Shown here: piece after piece, positions 14,515-21,358 of the stretch
Position numbering within the stretch: position 1 is the first letter of the stretch
How the letters are laid out: every line of letters begins with the position of its first letter
Position numbers and translations under genes: made by a program
NCBI GenBank assembly: GCA_964582055.1
Contig: CAZOPT010000010.1
Coordinates: 1-27,116, forward strand
Direction: 5' to 3'
Length of the DNA stretch: 27,116 nucleotides
Source of the DNA: JBKSMP01 sp964582055
Lineage (GTDB): Bacteria; Verrucomicrobiota; Verrucomicrobiia; Opitutales; UBA9783
The notes under the pieces: generated by a model
Told to the model about the DNA's origin: nothing
Seen by the model: only the letters and a program-made list of their open reading frames with translations
The model's database searches: none

Positions 14515-15414
14515 ATGGAATTAGATTACGAAAGTATGATAGAGTCTGGTGTGCATTTTGGCCACCAAGTAAAACGTTGGAATCCTAAGTTTGGTCCTTA
14601 TTTATATAAGCATGTTCATGGTATTTCCATTATCGATTTGGAATGCACGTGTGAATGTTTAGAAAAAGCAGCACAATTCTTAATTGAGCAAATCAAGGAT
14701 GGTGCAAACATTCTTTTAGTAGGTACAAAACCTCAAGCTCAAGAACTTGTTCGTGAGTTAGGACAGGCCGTAGATATGCCTTTTTGTGCAAATCGTTGGC
14801 TCGGTGGTTGCTTGACCAACTTTGAAACTGTTAAAGCTAGCTTGGCTAAATTTAAGCGTTTTGCGGATATGGAAGAATCCGGCGAACTCAACAAATTGCC
14901 AAAGAAAGAAAGTGCAGCTATTCGTCGTGAAATGGTTCGTATGCAACGTAGCTTTGAAGGTATTCGCAATTTGGAAAAACGTCCAAACATTTTGTTTGTA
15001 GTGGATACAACACATGAGGCTATTGCTATTCGTGAAGCACGTCGTTTGCAAATTCCAACAATTGGTATCGTTGACACAAACTCTGACCCAACAGTTTTGG
15101 ATTTTCCAATTCCTGCAAATGATGATTCCATCAAATCTTTGCGTATCATTTTTGAATTTTTACAGGAAGCCATTCAACAAGGCATTGAACTCAAAAAACT
15201 CAATAAATCAAGCCACAAAGATATCCCTGCAGCTGCCGTAATGTCTGAAGGCAAAGAAAAAACTTGGACACGTAAGCGTTCCACAGCAAGTGATAAGGTT
15301 CGCAAACCACGTACTTCTACTTCTAAAAAAATAAAAGACGACAAAAAGCCCGTTACTAAAAAAGTAGAAAAAGTTGAAGAGCCTGCAACAGAAACAGTTA
15401 AGGAGGAAGCATAA
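14515..15414 (+). CDS. rpsB: 30S ribosomal protein S2
   Basis: S2 sits on the solvent side of the 30S subunit between head and body and is needed for S1 binding and initiation. The motifs are complete: ESGVHFGHQVKRWNPKFGPY, LLVGTKPQAQELV, CANRWLGGCLTNF, LPKKESAAIRREM, PNILFVVDTTHEAIAIREAR, and TIGIVDTNSDPTVLDFPIPA with NDDS. The core ends around residue 230. The remaining 65 residues form a Lys/Thr/Ser-rich low-complexity tail, and the total of 299 residues exceeds the usual 230-260. CGGAG stands 7-10 bases before the ATG. The order rpsB-tsf is the standard one, and tsf follows after 2 bases. The 100-base leader contains a small CAACT/AGTTG hairpin (about 14445-14457), which I cannot link to known S2 autoregulation. 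Confidence 0.98.
   Translation: MELDYESMIESGVHFGHQVKRWNPKFGPYLYKHVHGISIIDLECTCECLEKAAQFLIEQIKDGANILLVGTKPQAQELVRELGQAVDMPFCANRWLGGCLTNFETVKASLAKFKRFADMEESGELNKLPKKESAAIRREMVRMQRSFEGIRNLEKRPNILFVVDTTHEAIAIREARRLQIPTIGIVDTNSDPTVLDFPIPANDDSIKSLRIIFEFLQEAIQQGIELKKLNKSSHKDIPAAAVMSEGKEKTWTRKRSTASDKVRKPRTSTSKKIKDDKKPVTKKVEKVEEPATETVKEEA
15400..15407 (+). promoter_or_regulatory. Strong ribosome-binding site of tsf
   Basis: AAGGAGGA lies inside the last rpsB codons, 9 bases before the tsf ATG. It is the best Shine-Dalgarno match in the window and shows that the host has a conventional anti-Shine-Dalgarno, although several other genes lack one. Confidence 0.85.
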
Positions 15415-15416
15415 TC

Positions 15417-16007
15417 ATGGTGGAAATTACAGCGCAAATGGTTGCTGCTTTACGTAGCAAAACAGGTGCAGGTCTTATTGATTGCAAAAAAGCACTTACT
15501 GAAAGTAATGGCATTGAAGAAGAAGCAATTGTTATCTTAAAGAAAAAAGGTATTGCTAGTGCCGCCAAAAAAGCTGGTCGTAGCGCTCAAGAAGGCCTCA
15601 TTCAATCCTACATCCATATGGGTGGAAAGTTGGGTGTCTTAATCGAAGTCAACTGCGAAACAGATTTTGTTGCACGTAATGAAGAATTTGGCCAAATGGT
15701 ATCCGACATTTGCATGCATATTGCTGCAGCTAACCCGCTTTATCTTTCTCGAGAAGATATCCCGCAAGAAGTTATTGATAAAGAGATTGAAATTGCTAAG
15801 GCTCAATGCGCAGGCAAACCAGAAACAGCTATTGCACGTATCGTTGAAGGAAAATTAAACAAATGGTACGGTGAAACTTGTTTATTAGAACAAATTTTCG
15901 TCAAAAACCCAGAATTAACCATTCAAGGTCTTTTAACATCCAAAATTGCAAAGATGGGCGAAAATATCATTATTAAACGTTTCGTACGCTTTCAATTAGG
16001 CGAATAA
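15417..16007 (+). CDS. tsf: Elongation factor Ts, short form
   Basis: EF-Ts is the nucleotide exchange factor that reloads EF-Tu with GTP. The N-terminal UBA-like domain is clear (VAALRSKTGAGLIDCKKALT, EEAIVILKKKGIASAAKKAG). The core motif VLIEVNCETDFVARNEEFGQ is followed by MVSDICMHIAAANPLYL. The C-terminal part (GKLNKWYGETCLLEQIFVKN, then TIQGLL) matches the end of bacterial EF-Ts. At 196 residues this is the short type that has one core subdomain, as in cyanobacteria, chloroplasts and Thermus, rather than the roughly 280-residue enterobacterial form. It is co-transcribed with rpsB and followed directly by a strong terminator. Confidence 0.97.
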   Translation: MVEITAQMVAALRSKTGAGLIDCKKALTESNGIEEEAIVILKKKGIASAAKKAGRSAQEGLIQSYIHMGGKLGVLIEVNCETDFVARNEEFGQMVSDICMHIAAANPLYLSREDIPQEVIDKEIEIAKAQCAGKPETAIARIVEGKLNKWYGETCLLEQIFVKNPELTIQGLLTSKIAKMGENIIIKRFVRFQLGE

Positions 16008-16030
16008 GTTTTTATTTTTATTCATATTTG

Positions 16031-16065
16031 CAAAAGGAAGGTAAATAACCCTTCCTTTTGTTTTT
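16031..16065 (+). terminator. Intrinsic terminator of rpsB-tsf
   Basis: CAAAAGGAAGG (16031-16041) pairs perfectly with CCTTCCTTTTG (16050-16060) across an 8-base loop, followed by TTTTT (16061-16065). It lies 23 bases after the tsf stop. The 11-bp stem is the clearest terminator in the window. Confidence 0.92.
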
Positions 16066-16097
16066 CAGCAAACAGTCTATTACTGGAGCTATTTAGA

Positions 16098-16197
16098 NNN
16101 NNNNNNNNNNNNNNNNNNNNNNNNNNNNNNNNNNNNNNNNNNNNNNNNNNNNNNNNNNNNNNNNNNNNNNNNNNNNNNNNNNNNNNNNNNNNNNNNN
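16098..16197. other. Assembly gap (100 N)
   Basis: Exactly 100 N, the conventional placeholder for a gap of unknown size, between the tsf terminator and the glyA 3' end. The flanks (16066-16097 and 16198-16280) hold no gene. A 12-bp palindrome (GAAAAATTTTTC) lies at 16230-16241. A gene could be hidden in the true gap. Confidence 0.97.
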
Positions 16198-16280
16198 TTT
16201 TAAAGGAAATTATAGAAGAAAACGTTTTTGAAAAATTTTTCTCCTTAAATGTTTAGTTTTGTTTAAAATTTCGATTGCAT

Positions 16281-17531
16281 TCAGTAAGGCAGAGGGAATT
16301 TTTCACATAAATCTTCAACAAACTTACGAATTTCATCACTACCCTCTGGATTTGCAGCCAACAAGGTTTGATGCATTAAATCCGCTATAAAATCCATTTC
16401 TTTCAAGCCCATTCCGCGAGAGGTTAAAGCGGCCGTACCAATACGTAAGCCACTTGTTTGAAAAGGACTACGTGTTTCACCGGGAATTGTATTACGATTA
16501 ACGGTAATCTTATTTGTTTCTAAAAGTTCTTGAGCCTGTTTTCCGGTCATTTCTGGAAATGAAGGACGCAAGTCTACTAGGAACAAATGATTATCGGTTC
16601 CCCCGCTAACAATCGTATAACCCTTGGATTGAAAAGTTTCGGCTAACCGTTTTGAATTAGCAATCACTTGTTGCTGATAAGCCTTAAATCCTTCTGTAAG
16701 GGCTTGTTTAAAGCAAACCGCTTTCCCGGCAATCACGTGCATCAAAGGTCCACCTTGAGTCCCTGGGAACAAAATAGAATCAACAGCTTTAGCATATTTT
16801 TCTTTACACAAAATCAAACCACCACGCGGCCCGCGCAATGTTTTATGGGTCGTTGTGGTAACAAAATCGGCATGAGGTACAGGGGATGGATGCAATCCAG
16901 CTGCAACCAATCCTGCAATATGCGCAATATCTGCCAATAAATAAGCACCGCATTTTTGTGCAATTTGCCCCATGCGTTTAAAATCGATGAGTCGTGGATA
17001 AGCCGATGCACCAACGGTAATCATATTGGGTTTTTCACGCATAGCAACCTCTTCTAAAGCATCATAATCTATCCGTCCTGTCGTTAAATCGACGCCATAA
17101 TGGACGACATTAAAGAGCATTCCACTGATATTTTTAGAATAACCGTGGGAAAGGTGCCCTCCGCAATCGAGTTGCATGGTAAGCAATTTATCTCCAGGTT
17201 TTAGTACCGATAGATAAACAGCCACATTGGCTTGAGTTCCTGAATGTGGTTGTACATTGGCATGTTCTGCTCCAAAAACTTCTTTTGCACGATCAATTGC
17301 CAACTGTTCAACACCATCGACATATTCACAACCACCATAATAGCGCTTTTGCGGATAACCTTCAGCATATTTATTCGTTAAAATGCTACCAACTGCTTCC
17401 ATAATGCCTGGTAAAGTAAAATTCTCAGAAGCAATTAACTCCAATCCCTTCTCTTGCCGATATTTCTCTTTACGAATCAATTCCGCAATTTCTGGATCTA
17501 ATAAATCAAGCGATTGTGCAGGTATATTCAT
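16281..17531 (-). CDS. glyA: Serine hydroxymethyltransferase
   Basis: This PLP enzyme interconverts serine and glycine while loading tetrahydrofolate with a one-carbon unit. The 416 residues match the family length and all key motifs are present: GLELIASENF, LTNKYAEGYPQKRYYGGCEY, QPHSGTQANVAVYL, DIAHIAGLVAAGLHPSPVPH, TTTTHKTLRGPRGG with the PLP-binding Lys at 230, and FQTSGLRIGTAALTSRGM. The ATG at 17531 is preceded by ATAAGGTC, a short and close ribosome-binding site. Only 60 bases separate it from the end of the upstream frame at 17592, so it may be read from the same transcript as the O-antigen-ligase-like gene. The product is cytoplasmic. Confidence 0.97.
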   Translation of the reverse strand: MNIPAQSLDLLDPEIAELIRKEKYRQEKGLELIASENFTLPGIMEAVGSILTNKYAEGYPQKRYYGGCEYVDGVEQLAIDRAKEVFGAEHANVQPHSGTQANVAVYLSVLKPGDKLLTMQLDCGGHLSHGYSKNISGMLFNVVHYGVDLTTGRIDYDALEEVAMREKPNMITVGASAYPRLIDFKRMGQIAQKCGAYLLADIAHIAGLVAAGLHPSPVPHADFVTTTTHKTLRGPRGGLILCKEKYAKAVDSILFPGTQGGPLMHVIAGKAVCFKQALTEGFKAYQQQVIANSKRLAETFQSKGYTIVSGGTDNHLFLVDLRPSFPEMTGKQAQELLETNKITVNRNTIPGETRSPFQTSGLRIGTAALTSRGMGLKEMDFIADLMHQTLLAANPEGSDEIRKFVEDLCEKFPLPY

Positions 17532-17591
17532 GACCTTATAACAACTTTTTGATAAATAACTTGCAAGATTTTAATTACTTTATTTTTTATT

Positions 17592-17817
17592 TCAATGAAA
17601 AACTTCCTGTGTTTTTTGAATCAACGACAGAAGCAATTCACGAGAATGTTTCATAAAAATGCCATTATTCCAAATTGGTAAATCTTTTTTCGGAAGATAA
17701 ATACTTTTCAAAGTAGTTATCAATAATGCTGGTCCACCACTTCCATGAAATAAAATCTGTGGCGAACTATGCTGATCTAAAGGTACATAATAATGTCGAG
17801 TACGTTGTGGTTGCGAT
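17592..17817 (-). CDS. C-terminal fragment of a protein cut by the assembly gap (74 aa)
   Basis: Reading leftward from the gap edge, the frame starting at 17816 stays open for 74 codons and ends with TGA at 17594-17592. It begins SQPQRTRHYYVPLDQHSSPQ and ends RELLLSLIQKTQEVFH. The composition is protein-like. It is most simply the C-terminus of the O-antigen-ligase/TPR protein on the other side of the gap. It lies in a different frame from that gene if the gap is taken as 100 bases, and would fit if the true gap length leaves a remainder of 2 when divided by 3. It could instead be the end of a separate small gene. I do not recognise a domain. Confidence 0.55.
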
Positions 17818-17917
17818 NNNNNNNNNNNNNNNNNNNNNNNNNNNNNNNNNNNNNNNNNNNNNNNNNNNNNNNNNNNNNNNNNNNNNNNNNNNNNNNNNNN
17901 NNNNNNNNNNNNNNNNN
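17818..17917. other. Assembly gap (100 N)
   Basis: Exactly 100 N, interrupting a coding region on the minus strand. Translation through it is meaningless because the real length is unknown. Confidence 0.97.
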
Positions 17918-19918
17918 GCCATCAAAATGTAACTGCTTTGAAGGTAATTTCTCTGCATGTAATCCAAACAAACGTTTTCTAAACTGTTGTTCTAAAATCC
18001 ACGAATCATTTTCTTTTAAACTTAAATCAAAATGATTTTCAACATAGGAAAAATAAGCCAAACATTGTTGTTGAATGGATGGATGATCTAATAAATAATC
18101 CAATAATTCTGGCTGTGAAAACGTAATTTTAGGATTAATAAAGGTTGTAAGCGCAAGCCATTCGTTATAAAGTTCTGTTGCCTTAAAGTGCTTCAATACA
18201 TCCAATAATTGAATATAAGCAAAGGAATGATGCGGTAAAATAATAATGGCTTTACAAAAATAATGAATGGCTTGTGATATATCTTTTAAGGATATATACA
18301 ATGCACCTAAACTTTCCAAAATTTCAGGTTGATACGCATTTACTTGCAAAGAACGCTCGTAATAATCTATTGATTTTCGTGTTAATTCCTTTGATTTTAA
18401 ATACCCTTTGCAGGAAAAATAATATCCTCCATGGTTCAAATAATACAAATTGTGCGGATCGTACTGTAATGCTTTATCGAGCAATTGCACACATTCAAAA
18501 TTAGGATTTTGAGCCTTTATTAGAAATTTTCTAAAATAATACCGTCCTAAGACATCACAAACGCTAGTAATCGTTAAAATAATAAAAATTACGGTATAAA
18601 TACCTCGCAATCCCCAAAATGTAACGGACTTAGCTTGTTGAAAGTCGCAATACTTTACATAAAGTAAAATAATAAAACCCGCAACAAAACATATAAAACT
18701 CGAAATAACAAACATATCCCATGAAGCTTCACTGACAAAGGCTAAATACGCAACACAACTAAGTAAACAGCCCAATAAGGGATAACGATAGTCTTTGGGC
18801 AATTTCGAACTTTTAAGCGCCTTGATGCCTGCATAAAGAATAAAAATAAAAACTGATAAAAAACTTAGACCACCAACAAACCCAAACTCGATTAAAAATT
18901 GTATTAATGGTACATGAAGTTGCCAACAGTGGTGAACAACATTTGGATAAGATTCTAAATAGTGTAAAGGAGTAGTAGTAATTCCATGACCCAATATTGG
19001 CTTTTGTGCAAAGATTTTGAAACCATCTTGGGCCGCATACCAACGCGTTGAAGCAAAACCTTTAATGTCGCCACTTGCCAATCGAGTAATGATGCTTTGT
19101 AATTTAGGTGTTTTATAACAAACAATACAAAAAAGAATTAAAGTACATAAGCCTATTATCCATCTAAACTTTGCTGAAAGCTTAATTTTTGCTCTTAAAA
19201 ATAGGATAAAACTTACTCCTAAAACACAACCGAAACTTAAATAGGCTCCTCTACATTTTGAAGCAACTAACAATACGCCTGCATAGATGCTTCCTAAAAT
19301 CCAAAAAGTACGTTTTAAATTCGATTTTTCCGACAAAACTAGTCCAACTAAAAAAGGTAACACCAACGCTGCAAACAACCCAGCATAATTGATATAACTG
19401 AACGGATGGGCTATATTCAGTTGCGATAGTTGAAAAAATTGAAAAAGCGTAGTCCCATTAAAAAAGTAGTGTATCAATAAATAGCCAAAGGGATAAGTAT
19501 GACCGCAATTCAATTGATGACAAGCTAGCATTAAGCAAATTGAAAAATGTAAAAACAAAATGATGACATATCCTAGATACTGCATGCGTTTTAATGGAGA
19601 ATTTTCTTTTAGTGTCCAATACAAAAAACTGATCGCAAATGCAGCTAATAAAATATCAAGTTCGCTACCTGCACGTACCTTATAAAGGCTATTAAAAACA
19701 GATCCAATAAGCGCAATACCCAAAACGAGCAAACTTCCTGAAAACCATTTAGATAATTGTAATTTTTCAAAACATAACTTCCATAAAGCGACACCTATGA
19801 GACCTAAATAAAAACATTTAAATACCCATGCATACTCAAATGTAAAACGACGCGTAGGAGCTATACTGCTTAAAACAAAAAAAATTAATAGTAAAAAAAA
19901 GCTTTTATTAATTCTCAT
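17918..19918 (-). CDS. O-antigen ligase/polymerase-like membrane protein with TPR repeats (cut by gap)
   Basis: 667 residues are visible before the gap. Residues 1-460 are a polytopic inner-membrane domain with about a dozen hydrophobic segments. The Wzy_C/WaaL core shows as STRWYAAQDGFKIFAQKPIL followed by GHG, then a periplasmic loop with HHCWQLHVPLIQFLIEFGFV and GG. Family members join O-antigen or other polysaccharide to lipid A, polymerise repeat units, or glycosylate pilins. Residues about 470-600 carry TPR-like helical repeats (LLDKALQYDPHNLYYLNHGG, SIDYYERSLQVNAYQPEILE, AIHYFCKAIIILPHHSFAYI), a layout typical of ligases in many non-enteric bacteria. The first ATG is 5 bases after a perfect TATAAT (19922-19931 region, minus strand) and has no ribosome-binding site. 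The C-terminus is probably the 17592-17817 fragment. Confidence 0.85.
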
Positions 19919-19962
19919 TATTTATTATAATAAATTTGGTTTGTAAAAAAGAAAAGTTTTTT
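19908..19962. repeat. 55-bp duplicated contig end, left copy
   Basis: This stretch is identical to 20063-20117, base for base over 55 positions, and ends exactly at the N gap. It includes the first codons of the O-antigen-ligase-like gene and its upstream region. The arrangement (copy, N gap, copy) is what unmerged overlapping contig ends produce. Within it, 19920-19935 is a perfect 16-bp palindrome (ATTTATTATAATAAAT) that covers the likely -10 element. Confidence 0.95.
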
Positions 19963-20062
19963 NNNNNNNNNNNNNNNNNNNNNNNNNNNNNNNNNNNNNN
20001 NNNNNNNNNNNNNNNNNNNNNNNNNNNNNNNNNNNNNNNNNNNNNNNNNNNNNNNNNNNNNN
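19963..20062. other. Assembly gap (100 N), probably artificial
   Basis: Exactly 100 N flanked by identical 55-bp sequences. The true sequence most likely runs straight through a single copy, so the real gap would be negative. Confidence 0.95.
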
Positions 20063-20117
20063 TTAATTCTCATTATTTATTATAATAAATTTGGTTTGTA
20101 AAAAAGAAAAGTTTTTT
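20063..20117. repeat. 55-bp duplicated contig end, right copy
   Basis: Exact copy of 19908-19962 that begins directly after the N run. It is followed by unique sequence leading to the cysteine-rich protein gene. Confidence 0.95.
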
Positions 20118-20179
20118 TATTTACAAAGTCAAAATTATGTAAATTATATACTGTAACAACTAATCGAAAGGGTAATTAT

Positions 20180-20695
20180 ATGTTAAATGTAAATAAATTA
20201 TTAAAAATGGCAGGAATCGCTACAGGTACGCTGGTTATTGCTTTATCAGCTTTTGGAGACTGGTGGTGTAATCGTTGTCAGAAAACTCATCGTAATAATC
20301 AAAACTGTCCTTATGCTAGATTAGAAAATCCTTACAGTTTTGATTGTAATGACGAATATGAAGGTATGAGTGATGATGAAGATGTAGCTTTAAATTGCGT
20401 AAGAATGCAATTGATACAAATGGAAGAGAATAAAAGAATTGCTCATCAGCGTCGCAATGAGTCAAGATTAGAAAAATTACGTACACTAATAAATGAATTA
20501 AAGGATCAGTCAGTTTTGCAACAAGCCTTAAATTCACTTCACGATCGTGCGCAAAATTTAGGATTCCAAATCAGAGATGGTCAAGTTGTACGCCAAGGTT
20601 TTAATCCTTGCGCTGCTTATGATCCTTATGGCTGTAATGAAATAAATCACTATGGTTATCATTGCAATCCGTATTATGGTTATGCCTGTAATTGA
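20180..20695 (+). CDS. Secreted cysteine-rich protein of unknown function (171 aa)
   Basis: I do not recognise this protein. Residues 1-25 form a signal peptide or anchor (MLNVNKLLKMAGIATGTLVI then ALSAFG). The mature part has nine Cys at 30, 33, 43, 56, 73, 144, 152, 162 and 170. The first group, WWCNRCQKTHRNNQNCPY, has a CxxC plus His and Cys, like a zinc-binding knuckle or a disulfide pair. An acidic patch (YEGMSDDEDVA) follows, then a charged helical or coiled-coil stretch at about 75-128. The end is Tyr/Asn/Gly-rich with evenly spaced Cys (NPCAAYDPYGCNEINHYGYH then CNPYYGYACN). AAAGGG precedes the ATG by 8 bases, and a strong terminator follows, so it is a single-gene unit. It should act in the envelope or outside the cell. 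Confidence 0.82.
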   Translation: MLNVNKLLKMAGIATGTLVIALSAFGDWWCNRCQKTHRNNQNCPYARLENPYSFDCNDEYEGMSDDEDVALNCVRMQLIQMEENKRIAHQRRNESRLEKLRTLINELKDQSVLQQALNSLHDRAQNLGFQIRDGQVVRQGFNPCAAYDPYGCNEINHYGYHCNPYYGYACN

Positions 20696-20721
20696 TAATT
20701 TATAAAATAAATTTTATTCAT

Positions 20722-20747
20722 AATCTCCCTTATTGGGAGATTTTTTT
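20722..20747 (+). terminator. Intrinsic terminator after the cysteine-rich protein gene
   Basis: AATCTCCC (20722-20729) pairs with GGGAGATT (20735-20742) over a TTATT loop, and the T-run continues to 20747. It lies 27 bases after the stop codon and before the tRNA gene. Confidence 0.9.
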
Positions 20748-20800
20748 ACTTTTTAATGTTGCATCTTTCTAAAAATAAGTTTCTGATAAATAGGAAAGGA

Positions 20801-20886
20801 GCTTGAGTGGCGGAATGGTAGACGCTGAGGACTTAAAATCCTCTGATCGAAAGATCGTGCGGGTTCAAGTCCCGCCTCGAGCACCA
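20801..20886 (+). tRNA. tRNA-Leu, anticodon UAA
   Basis: This is an 86-nt class II tRNA. The acceptor stem GCTTGAG (20801-20807) pairs with CTCGAGC (20876-20882) with one G-U pair. The D-arm region is GGCGGAATGGTAGACGC. The anticodon stem GAGGA/TCCTC has the loop CTTAAAA, with TAA at 20834-20836. A long variable arm (GATC gaaa GATC) is present, as expected for Leu. The T-arm is GCGGGTTCAAGTCCCGC. CCA is encoded (20884-20886). It decodes UUA and UUG, both likely to be frequent in this AT-rich genome. Confidence 0.97.
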
Positions 20887-20963
20887 AGACTATTATTAAA
20901 TATTTTTATTTAGTAGTAATTGAAAATAAAAAAACATAAACTTCTAAAATACAATTTTCTCAT

Positions 20964-20996
20964 GCCTATTTTAACACGTCTTGTGTTTTAATAGGC
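20964..20996. repeat. Inverted repeat over the end of the long dnaX frame
   Basis: GCCTATT (20964-20970) pairs with AATAGGC (20990-20996). Inside it, AACAC and GTGTT make a second short stem. It spans the stop codon of the long (tau) dnaX frame. No T-run follows on either strand, so termination would not be of the standard intrinsic type. Confidence 0.4.
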
Positions 20997-21358
20997 CAAA
21001 TTCCAACTATTTCACCGTGCAGGACAGATTTAAATGAATCTAGTAAATCTTTAGGTAATGTTGCTAATGTTTTTTCAAAATCTGGTGGAGGGGTTAAAAT
21101 TGTTTCTGTTTTTACCTGCTGCTCACCAAAACTATTTAAATCATAAACAGGTTCTCGCTCAAAATCAGGTACATTTTTTTCTTTTTCAAAAACTAAACCT
21201 TCATAAATAGGCGACTCAAAGTATTGTAACGGCTCTATTTCCTGAGAAAAAATAAGAGTAGAATCATCACCCATTGCTACAGCTTTTTCTAAAATATCAG
21301 TAGGTAATATTTCGGATTTGTACCCAAGTTTTATGGTTTTTAACCAAGTTTCAAGGGT
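20966..21358 (-). CDS. dnaX: tau-specific C-terminal extension of DnaX, -1 frame
   Basis: After the A9 run the -1 frame starts with ACC (21358-21356) and stays open for 130 codons to TAG at 20968-20966. It reads TLETWLKTIKLGYKSEILPT, and further on MGDDSTLIFSQEIEPLQYFE and PDFEKTLATLPKDLLDSF. Added to the 368 residues before the slip point it gives about 498 residues, a sensible size for the tau subunit, whose C-terminal part binds the polymerase alpha subunit and DnaB helicase. Without recoding, this stretch would look like a separate 102-residue gene from ATG 21274, but no ribosome-binding site was noted and the frame runs upstream without a stop to the A9 run. The sequence itself is not recognisable as a known tau domain. 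Confidence 0.65.
   Translation of the reverse strand, partial: TLETWLKTIKLGYKSEILPTDILEKAVAMGDDSTLIFSQEIEPLQYFESPIYEGLVFEKEKNVPDFEREPVYDLNSFGEQQVKTETILTPPPDFEKTLATLPKDLLDSFKSVLHGEIVGIWPIKTQDVLK

Noticed and set aside
17726..18035. ORFs that run through the N gap at 17818-17917
   Set aside because: Their continuity depends on an arbitrary gap length.
20966..21274. Separate 102-residue hypothetical gene downstream of dnaX
   Set aside because: Its frame is open without a stop back to the A9 run of dnaX, so it is better read as the tau-specific tail.
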